DNA from: Arachis hypogaea
Lineage: Eukaryota > Streptophyta > Magnoliopsida > Fabales > Fabaceae
Direction: 5' to 3'
Length of the DNA: 64,000 bases
Assembly: GCF_003086295.3 (NCBI RefSeq)
Contig: NC_092039.1
Span: forward strand, 65,170,649 to 65,234,648
Part shown: positions 56,101 through 64,000 of the stretch, piece by piece
Layout of the letters: every line of letters starts with the position of its first letter
Numbering within the stretch: position 1 is the stretch's first letter
Notes under the pieces: generated by a model
Seen by the model: only the letters and a program-made list of their open reading frames with translations
Databases searched by the model: none
What the model was told of the DNA's origin: nothing
Made by a program: the position numbers and the translations under genes

Positions 56101-58892
56101 ATGACAGGGAGAAGAAGCGGAGCTTCAACTTCCTTTGATTCTGAACCTGAGAGAACCTTCTTAAGATTAAGAAGGGAGGCAAAAGAAAAACGTGTAGTGG
56201 GTGCTGAAGAAGAAGAGGAACACTTGGAAGAATACTTTGAAACAACCATGGAAGACCATCGTGAGGAAGAGGTGCACAACCATGATGGAGGAGGTAGAGC
56301 AAATCCTGGTGGGGAAGATAGAAGAGTCTTGGGCTCTTACATTAACCCAAACCCAGGGAATTGCGGAAGTAGCATCTAAAAACCAACCATCCATGCCAAC
56401 AACTTTGAACTAAAGCCACAGCTCATCACCCTTGTTCAGAACAATTGCACGTTCGGAGGAGGTGTTCATGAAGACCCCAACCAACACTTAAACACATTCC
56501 TGAGAATATGTGACACAGTGAAGTCTAATGGCGTTCAACCTAACGCCTATAGACTGTTATTGGTCCCATTCTCTCTCAGAGACAAGGCAACCAAGTGGTT
56601 GGAGTCTTTTCCAAAGGAGAGCTTGACAACTTGGGATGATGTTATGAACAAATTCTTAGCAAGATTTTACCCCCCTCAACGAGTCAATCGGCTGAGAGCT
56701 GAGGTCCAAACTTTCAGGCAACAAGATGGTGAGACTCTATATGAAGCATGGGAGAGGTTTAAAGACCTAAAAGGAGATGTCCATCTGATATGTTCAATGA
56801 ATGGGTACAGCTGCACATCTTCTATGAAGGACTGTCATATGAATCTAAGAAGGCCGTAGACCATTCATCCGGAGGTTCTTTGAACAAGAAGAAGACCATT
56901 GAGGAAGCCATAGATGTCATTAAAACTGTAGCTGAGAATGACTACTTCTATGCTTCCGAAAGAGGGAACACTAGAGGAGTAATGGAGCTGAACAATGTAG
57001 ATGCTCTGTTTGTTCAAAACAAGCTAATCACCAAGCAGCTAGCTGACCTCACCAAGAAGATGGAGAGAAGTCAAGTGGCAGCAATCACCACTTTAACTCA
57101 AGAGGGAGCAAGTGAAGAGGAAGAAGGCACTTAGGAGCAAGCCAACTACATTGGGAATTCACCTAGATACAACCATGATCCATACTCCAAGACCTACAAC
57201 CCTGGATGGAGGAATCACCCAAACTTTGGGTGGGGTAATCAACAAGACCAAGGCCAAGATCAGAGACGCCACAACTCCAACAACAACACAGCCCCCTAAC
57301 AATTCACACAGAGGACATACCCACAAAACCACATCAATACATCTCACCCTTCTAACTCTACCCCCAACATACCATCATTTGATGACAGAATCTCTAAGAT
57401 TGAAACCTTACTTGAGAGCATATGCAAAGACATTCAAGATAATAAGGTGTTCAAAGAGGTGGTGAGAGCCAGTATGAAGAATCGGGGGGAAGCAATCAAG
57501 AAGCTGGAATTCCAAGTGGGATATCTGTCTGAGAAGATTCCCAAACCCACTGATAGCTTCCCAAGTGACACGGAGAAGAATCCGAGAGGTGAAGCAAAGA
57601 AAGTAAGATGGGAAGACTGCAATATGGTCACTACAAATGACAAGGGGACCGAAGACAAGCCAAGCAAGCTGTCAGAACAACCTGAAAATACCTTAGTAGA
57701 GAGGGAGAAGAAAGACCAACAAGAACCAGAAATCTCACAACAGGAGCTGCTGAGACTATACACACCATTTCCTCAACTGCTAAAGGGTGCTGTGGGAAAG
57801 AGAATATACTCAAAGTTCTTAGACTCGTTTGCATCTTTGAATGTGAACATACCATTCATCAAGGTCATTCAGCAAATGCCAGCATTCATCAAGTATATGA
57901 AGGAACTACTTCCCAGGAAGAGCTCACTCAAGGGGGGCCAGACTATAGTGATGAACAAGGATTGCAGCACCCTCATTCAAACACAATTGCCTGCGAAAAG
58001 AAAAGACCCATGAAGTTTTCATGTCCCTTGTGCTATAGGGGAAACAAATTTTGATAGAGCACATTGCGATTTGGGAGCAAGCATCAACTTAATACCCCTA
58101 TCACTAGTAAAAAGGCTGCAGATCAATGAGATACTACCTACAGATGTAGTCATAAGGCTGGCCGACAAGACTCAAAAGCAAGCAGTAGGAGTGGTGGAAA
58201 ACGTGTTGCTCAAAGTTGGAAAATACTTTCTCCCAACAGACTTTGTCATCCTGGACATGGAAGAGAGTCACCTGCACCCAATCATATTGGGGAGACCATT
58301 TCTAGCTACTGCTAGAGCACTCATAGATGTGGAGAAAGGAGAGTTAATATTAAGGATCCATGATGAACAACTGAGCTTCAGTGTTTTCGAACTCTCACTA
58401 GAAAAAGATGAAGAGGACAAAGAACCGAGCAAAGATCATCATGAGATACTAAAGGAAGAAGCAAGCACTGAAGCACAACCAGCTCATCCTGAGATTCACT
58501 TGGCTGATGGACAAGGCCAGCAGCAAGTGCCACAGGTCAAGGAAAAATTGGAGGAACCTAAGCCACCAGAAGTTTGTGAGGACATTAACAAAAGCTCATC
58601 AAAGAATGAGGCCACCAGGAGTAAGAAAACAGCACCAGGGGCAAAGAAAAAGGTACCAAGGGGGTGGCGGAACAAGAAGATTCCTACGGAAGATTTCTCT
58701 CCAGGGGATAAAGTAATCTCAGCCTACTTCACAGATATCCCTCCTAATCTCCCCACTGTACCATCTCAGCTACGTGAGGTCTTCACCATCAACAGAGTTC
58801 TCTCCTTTGAGCATGTAGAGATCATTGATACAACCAATGGATATAAGTCCACTGCCAGAGGAGAAAACTTCAAGCATTACCAACCACCATAA
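56101..58892 (+). pseudogene. E9 gag-protease with integrase-tail-like C-terminus, lightly decayed
   Basis: The start MTGRRSGASTSFDSEPER is a good Athila gag start. The gag core is NPGNCGSSI, HANNFELKPQLITLVQNNCT, then YEAWERFKDL. The YNPGWRNHPNFGW motif follows at about 57200. Stops lie at 56377, 57132, about 57297 and 58011, with one small frameshift near 56775. Protease: HCDLGASINLIPLSL (catalytic Asp about 58068), VVIRLADKTQKQAVGVVENV, IILGRPFLATARALIDVEKG. After a Lys/Glu-rich linker comes FSPGDKVISAYFTD, REVFTINRVLSFEHVEIID and GENFKHYQPP, which resembles the C-terminal tail of an Athila integrase. It looks like a deletion fused protease to that tail. RT, RNase H and integrase core are missing. 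Confidence 0.85.
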
Positions 58893-58904
58893 AAAGGGGG
58901 TAAC

Positions 58905-58949
58905 GTCAAGCTAGTGACGCTAAAGAAGCGCTTCATGGGAGGCAACCCA
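58905..58949 (+). other. Conserved 45-bp non-coding block (E9 copy)
   Basis: Starts GTCAAGCTAGTGACGCTAAA and ends CATGGGAGGCAACCCA, 13 bases after the gag-pro stop. 38 of 45 bases match E2 without gaps. Confidence 0.75.
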
Positions 58950-59716
58950 TGTTTTACATGCTTTCAGAAGTTAGTGAATAAATCAATATTCATGAATTCC
59001 AACCATAACATGACAAACACGTGTGAAATTTTTATATGCAGAATATTGTGAAGAACAAGTTTGGTGTTCAAAGCATTCTTCTTAAAGCTTTGAACAAAAC
59101 TTTTCATCACAGTGCTCCAAACTAAGTTTGGTGTCACCCTATGGGGCCACCAATCTACATTTGAAGATACGCAGTTAGTCAGTTGGTGGAATTCAGGAAT
59201 AAACAAATTCTTTTATTATTCTAGCCGTAAAGGGTGAAGCAATTTTATTTCATTTTAATATCCATTCTTACTTTTCTTATTTTATCTTTATAGGGAAGGA
59301 AAGTGAGCATTGATGAGGATTGATTAGACAATTTAATGGGGGAGGCTCGGCCATTTCAAGAAGAGAACCATACACTTGTCCCAACAAGGAAGGCATGGGA
59401 AATGTTGCCATGCAACATTGATAGAAGGAGAGTCTTAAAGACCGAACCAACATTCCCCATCAAGTGATGATCCTTGTCTTCCCTTCGTATGCAACCCCAT
59501 CCGTCCATCAAGGAAACATTCGTGCAATCCACACCCTTCATGCACTCATGAATTTTCCTATATAAGTGAACCTTAGTGCATGCTCGCTCCTTACATTCAA
59601 ATCCCCACCCTTCACACTTCTGTTGGTACACTAAACCCTTCATCACACTCTGTTTTAACCAACCTACTCTTATTCTATCCGAAGCCTCAACCCACCTCAA
59701 AACAACAAGTCAAGTC
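58950..59716 (+). other. E9 region between gag-pro and second ORF, gene-free
   Basis: Holds two AAGTTTGGTGT motifs (59057-59067, 59124-59134) and a TATA box (59559-59567). Unlike E2/E3, no palindromic array was seen here. A reading frame open from 59576 in phase with the second ORF is probably 5' UTR. Confidence 0.6.
59559..59567 (+). promoter_or_regulatory. Internal TATA box for E9 second ORF
   Basis: TATATAAGT 150 bp upstream of the chosen ATG. Confidence 0.5.
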
Positions 59717-61249
59717 ATGGCATCATCAAGCTCGAAGAGGCAAAAGAGAAAGGAACCCATGGAGAGTGTCCCTTTTGACGAGAAGAGATTCAAGACGGCC
59801 TTCCATGAACGAGAATTCGAGAGGATAAGGGCCAGAAAGATATTGCCAGAGTTAATCTTTCAAATCAATGCCAATGAATCACCACAGATTTTGAAAAACA
59901 TCGAACAGAGAGGATGGCAATTGCTCACCAGTCCAGAAGTTAAGATCAATGGCAACCTCATCAAAGAGTTTTATGCAAATGTAGTTAGAGAGGAGAAGAC
60001 CAAAGCCCCCACCTACAAAAGCTATATGAGAGGAAGAGAAGTAGACTTCAGCCCAAATGCCATAGTAAGAGCTCTTCAACTGAAATTCCCTCATTTTGAC
60101 GAGGAGAGTTATCAGTCAAGGATAAGTAGAAGCCTTGATAAGGATGAGCTCGCAGAGATAGCGTCAGATATCTGTGTGATAGCAGCTGATTGGGAGAGGT
60201 ACTCAGATGGGAGACCAAAATTCATAAAAAGGGGAGACCTTCATCCTGAGGCGAAGGGGTGGTTCGAGCTTGTAAGAAGGTCCATCTTACCGGCTACTAA
60301 TAATTCGGAAGTTAACATCAACCGAGCCACTATGGTGCAATGCTTAGTACTAGGTGGGGAAATCAATGTGCATGAGCTTATTGCCGAAGGAATTCAAGAG
60401 TCGACTGAGAAAGTTGATTCGGGTGCTAGGCTTTGGTACCCCAGCACAATTCTCCGCTTGTGCAACAAGGCTAAGGTAGTATTTGAGGACAGCAATCCAG
60501 ACTGGGTGAACCCAGGGAAGTCGGTCACACGTGAGCACATGGTCCACACCTCACTTGCTCAACAACTAAGAAGGCCACATATAGGAAGGCACAGAGCCCA
60601 GGAAGAAGTTCATCAAGAGGAGTATCATTAGGAAGATTACCAACAAGAAGAGCAACACAACCCAGCCAACCTCAATATGAGTCATATCTTATATGCCATT
60701 GAGGATTTGGAGATGAAACATATGGAGGGACAAGAGCAAATACTTGCCATGCAGTCCAAATGGATGAAGCAACAAGAAGAGTGGCAGAAACAACACATGG
60801 AGCAGCAACAGGAGCAATATTCACAACTCACTCAAGCCCTACACCAAGTAACAGAGAGGCAAGAGCGTCAAGACAAACGCATTCAAGAGCTCAACCAGCG
60901 GCAATTAGCTCAGATGAAAACATTTAATGAGTTTAGCGTGCTGAATGAAGGAAGGCAGTTTCATAGAGAGGAATTCAGTGTAAACACTCAAGCCAGATTG
61001 AGCTATATGTCGGATAATATGCACCACCTACATTATGCCATTCCCACATATGAAGAGGTGCAAAAAGAGTTTGTTGAACGAGAAGAAGGGAAGGTGAAAC
61101 AGCAGAAAGAAACTCTGAAGAAAAAAATGGAAGATGCCGGCTTCTGGAAGAAACTACTTGGAAAAAACAAAGGGAGTGGGAGCACAAGCACTCAAGAAAA
61201 GCACCAAGAGGACAAGCATGGAGGGGAGCATGAGCAACCACATGAGTAA
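59717..61249 (+). pseudogene. E9 second ORF: plant-transposon-associated domain plus Gln-rich coiled coil, one stop
   Basis: The start MASSSSKRQKRKEPMESVPF matches the basic N-terminus of E2's ORF (MAPKAGETSRKRKGK), so it is preferred to the upstream in-frame ATG at 59576. The domain (PF20167-like, from memory) includes GWQLLTSPEVKINGNLIKEF, REVDFSPNAIVRALQL and GWFELVRRSILPATNNSEVN. A TAG at 60629-60631 splits an otherwise single frame of 511 codons. The C-terminal part from 60677 is a Gln/Glu-rich coiled coil (QEEWQKQHMEQQQEQYSQL) with a charged tail. It occupies the env-like ORF position of Athila elements, but no signal peptide or membrane segment is visible. Function unknown. Confidence 0.82.
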
Positions 61250-62344
61250 AAGGTGGTGGAGCTCCTTTCTTATTTTTTTAGTTTATATTATCAATAAGGA
61301 GGATCTTGTATGAAATAGGACATGCCTCCATATTAGCTAGACAACTTTCAACTATGCATTCTAAATTTTATGATTAAGAAGTCAATGATTGCTAGCCTTT
61401 ATGTTACTGCATTCGTATCTTTGCTTATTGTATGTTTGTCCTTAGAATCAAATGAAGAGAGAATGTTTATGTTTTGAAAGACCAGAGTAGAGTTCATAAT
61501 GTGGAAGTGCATTCATGAATCTTTGGGGGTAGTCATAAGTTAGCTAAGTGGGTTCAACCACAAGGTTAGGATGACAACTATCTATCCTGAATACTTTACT
61601 TTTGATATACCCATGAGACTAAGATAACAACAGGATCCTAATAAGAGAAAAAGGGAAAGAACAAGGGAAGTGAAAAACAAAAGAAAAAAGAGTAAGCAAT
61701 AAGGCTAGGCACCAATGGTTTGCCTTAAGACATGTGTCTGTGGTGCTTCTATGTGGGGGATCTACTTGGATGAATAAGCTCATTGGGGTGCTTCATCACC
61801 TGGTAACTTGGGTTAACTAACCTGGGATTATCAGCTGAAAATCCACTATCAAGAGTAACCCTCACCACAGAGCATTTAGTAACCCAAAGAGGTGCTGGAC
61901 ACCAAGGTCTCAAGGAAAGAAAATAAATAAACTATATGCCTGTAGTGTGTATGTATGGGGGAGAGACTTGAGTAAGTAAGTCCTTAGGGGTACTTCAACA
62001 CCTAGCACCTTGAACCAACTGTTTCGGGAGTGTTGGCTGAAAGCTTATCCTAAAGAGTTGCCCCCTTACAAAACACTTAGCCAAAAAACACAAATAAGCC
62101 CTTGAAATAACAACAAAAGGATCAATAAATAAAGGTCTCATGGGATATAACAAAGTGAGTAATTTAGGAGATGATAAAGGTCTGAAAGCCAGTAGTGGAA
62201 TGAACCTAAGTTGCTATGCATGAAACCACCATAAAATCAGTAATATGACTTCCACAAGAATGACTCATTTCTCTGGAGATTCCATTCATCACTCTCTTGT
62301 TCCAGTACTTGCTTAGGGACAAGCAAGCTTTAAGTTTGGTGTTG
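61250..62344 (+). other. E9 3' non-coding region with imperfect tandem repeats
   Basis: No ORF. Two related segments (about 61727-61885 and 61938-62095) share GTGTCTGTGGTGCTTCTATG / GCCTGTAGTGTGTATGTATG starts, GGGGTGCTTCATCACCT / GGGGTACTTCAACACCT cores and CACAGAGCATTTAG / CAAAACACTTAGC ends. The region ends AAGTTTGGTGT (62332-62342), two bases before the 3' LTR. Confidence 0.7.
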
Positions 62345-64000
62345 TGATGCCAGGGCATTTTGGCCAGTTTCACTGACCTTTTCTTTACTGTTTTTAGGTA
62401 ATTTCATGCATTTTCTTAGGAAATAAGTTAGTTTTGGGCAAATATTCACTCAGATCTTGATTAAAGCATACATTGTGCATTTTACATTATTTCATGAGGA
62501 TTTTGCATGATTTTAATGACAAAATTGTATATTGCATTACCCATGACTTGGACTAGAACTTTGATGCACTCTATTGCTTGATTTCAGGACCAAAAGGAAG
62601 CAAGGAATGGGAGGTAACTTGCAAAGTTTAGGAGAAAAGTGATTGCCAAAAACACTCTCAAAAGCCATCAATGCCCACGTTAAAGAGTCACGTTAACCAA
62701 GTTAACGTGAACTCTAACGTAGAGAAGAGAAGTTGAGCCAACGTTAGTGACACTTAACATTGTCACTAACGTGGCCTCTAATGTTAAAGGGGGAAGAGAA
62801 GCCAACGTTAGTGACACTCAACATTGTCACTAACGTTGGCCTAAGGTGCAAATAGCCACGTTAACTCTCAGGTTAACTTGGTTAAGTGGGAGCTAACGTA
62901 AGAGATAGAGAGTTATCGACAACGTTAGTGATAGAGAGTTGTCGACAACGTTAATGACACTCAACATTGTCACTAACGTTGAAGCAACCACACAACCCCC
63001 AAGAGCCACGTTAACCTTCACGTTAACTTGGTTAACGTGGAAGCTAACGATGAGGAATGAAGAATGAGCCAACGTTAGTGACACTCAACATTGTCACTAA
63101 CGTTGGGATGGCTAAGAATGGCCACGTTAGAAGCCACGTTAACCTAGTTAACGTGGACTCTAACGTGAAACCTAGGGGCACACTTGAACGTTAGTGACAA
63201 TGTTGACTGTCACTAACGTTCTCGAAGGATGGCAGAAGCCACGTTAGAAGCCACGTTAACCTAGTTAACGTGAGCTTTAACGTGAAGCAAGAAGGGGCAC
63301 ACTTGAACGTTAGTGACAATGTTGAGTGTCACTAACGTTCTCGAAGGCTAACAAGGCAACGTTAAAAGCCACGTTAACCCAGTTAACGTGGGCTTTAACG
63401 GGAGACAAAGGGAGCATGGCAACGTTAGTGACAATGTTAAGTGTCACTAACATTCTCGAACTTGTATTTTCATTAACTATTAAACACCCCTAATGCCTTG
63501 AGCTAAAGCTCTCTGCACACTTCACACTTTCTCTCTGCAAGTAAGCCAAGCCCAATTGAAGAAAGGAACTGCTTCAAAGATCCAGAAGCCCAAGACTTGG
63601 ATAGCTAACTAGAAGCTAAGAAGAGTAGTATATATAGGAGTAGTTTTGAAATAGAATAGAGCTTTTTGGCGAGGAGAGAGAACTACTCATGTATTTTTAC
63701 TTTCTCTGCACTTCTAGATTTATCATGTATTCTCCATCTTTGATTTTGATTTCTAGAGCTATGAACAACTAAACCCCTTTCATTGGGTTAGGGAGCTCTG
63801 TTGTAATTTGATGGATCAACACTAATTTTCTTCTTCTTCTTCTATCTTTCCTTTTGATTTTACTTGAAAGCTTTCGATCTTCATCAAATTGGATAGTGAT
63901 ATTGGAAAAGAAGATATTCAAACATGGATCTCTTCGGATCCTTGAAAGAGGAATAAAGAGATTAGCTGGAAATTCTTTCTCATGCTGGACCAAATTGAGT
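62345..64000 (+). repeat. E9 3' LTR (truncated by window end)
   Basis: Starts TGATGCCAGGGCATTTTGG; 1656 bases are present, to 64000. Nearly identical to the 5' LTR except in the array (62675-63455). There a 53-bp segment is missing, a 26-bp unit is duplicated (62905-62956) and small changes occur. TATA at 63629-63638. Confidence 0.93.

Larger units (their letters stand above)
53565..64000 (+). mobile_element. E9: plus-strand Athila-like non-autonomous LTR retrotransposon, young, right end outside window
   Basis: 5' LTR 53565-55813, PBS, gag-pro 56101-58892, 45-bp block, internal TATA, second ORF 59717-61249, 3' non-coding region, 3' LTR from 62345. The left flank CACAT (53560-53564) is the expected TSD. 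About 7 differences in the first 400 LTR bases (under 2%) make it younger than E3. Its genes are far less decayed than those of E2/E3, but RT, RNase H and integrase core are absent. Confidence 0.92.

Overview
This is a plant nuclear window made almost entirely of nested retrotransposons. No intact single-copy host gene was found. The organism is probably peanut or a close relative (Arachis, Fabaceae): the commonest LTR, which starts TGATGAGCGGATAATTTATA, is one I recall as typical of the very abundant FIDEL/Feral-type Ty3-gypsy elements of Arachis. That assignment is from memory and was not checked. Many elements carry a primer-binding site complementary to plant tRNA-Asp (TGGCGCCGTTGCCGGGGA) and Athila-type gag and protease. 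None shows reverse transcriptase, RNase H or an integrase core, so the elements seen here look non-autonomous.

Layout. 1-1999: 5' end of minus-strand element E1, inserted in the 5' LTR of plus-strand element E2. 2000-22292: E2 (gag-pro 4551-6872, second ORF 7813-8630 plus 19098-19384, 3' LTR 20545-22292). Inside E2's second ORF lies a complete minus-strand relative, E3 (8631-19097), flanked by a perfect 5-bp target duplication ACAAG. 22293-24931: LTR fragment L1 (minus), itself split by E2. 24932-28543: minus-strand gag-pro relic E6, split by solo LTR S1 (25162-27707, TSD GTCTT). 28544-29154: LTR fragment L2. 29155-32890 and 43622-43796: element L3 with an uncharacterised ORF, split by giant solo LTR S2 (32891-43621, TSD CGTAC). 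S2 in turn carries a hAT-like element (34873-36605) and a gene-capturing Mutator-like element (37305-41209) with a GRF zinc-finger gene and exons of a PI31-type proteasome regulator gene.

43797-47080: LTR S3, with an antisense ORF whose C-terminus carries two SUMO-interaction-like motifs. 47081-50752: minus-strand element E4, split by solo LTR S4 (47783-50264). 50753-51502: LTR fragment E7. 51503-53564: 3' end of minus-strand element E8. 53565-64000: the young plus-strand element E9 (5' LTR, gag-pro, second ORF, most of the 3' LTR).

How the parts work together. The Athila-like elements share one plan: LTR, tRNA-Asp PBS, long AT-rich leader, gag-pro, a conserved 45-bp block ending in a TGGG...CCCA hairpin, a second TATA box, a second ORF (plant-transposon-associated domain plus Gln-rich coiled coil), a structured-looking 3' non-coding region, then the motif AAGTTTGGTGT and the 3' LTR. 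The most unusual signal is that several unrelated LTR families each carry a private array of short palindromic words just upstream of the LTR TATA box. In the E2/E3 family the same array and TATA arrangement recurs internally, in front of the second ORF. Coordinates of element ends are base-exact where TG/CA ends and TSDs are visible; other ends are approximate. All identity figures are hand counts.
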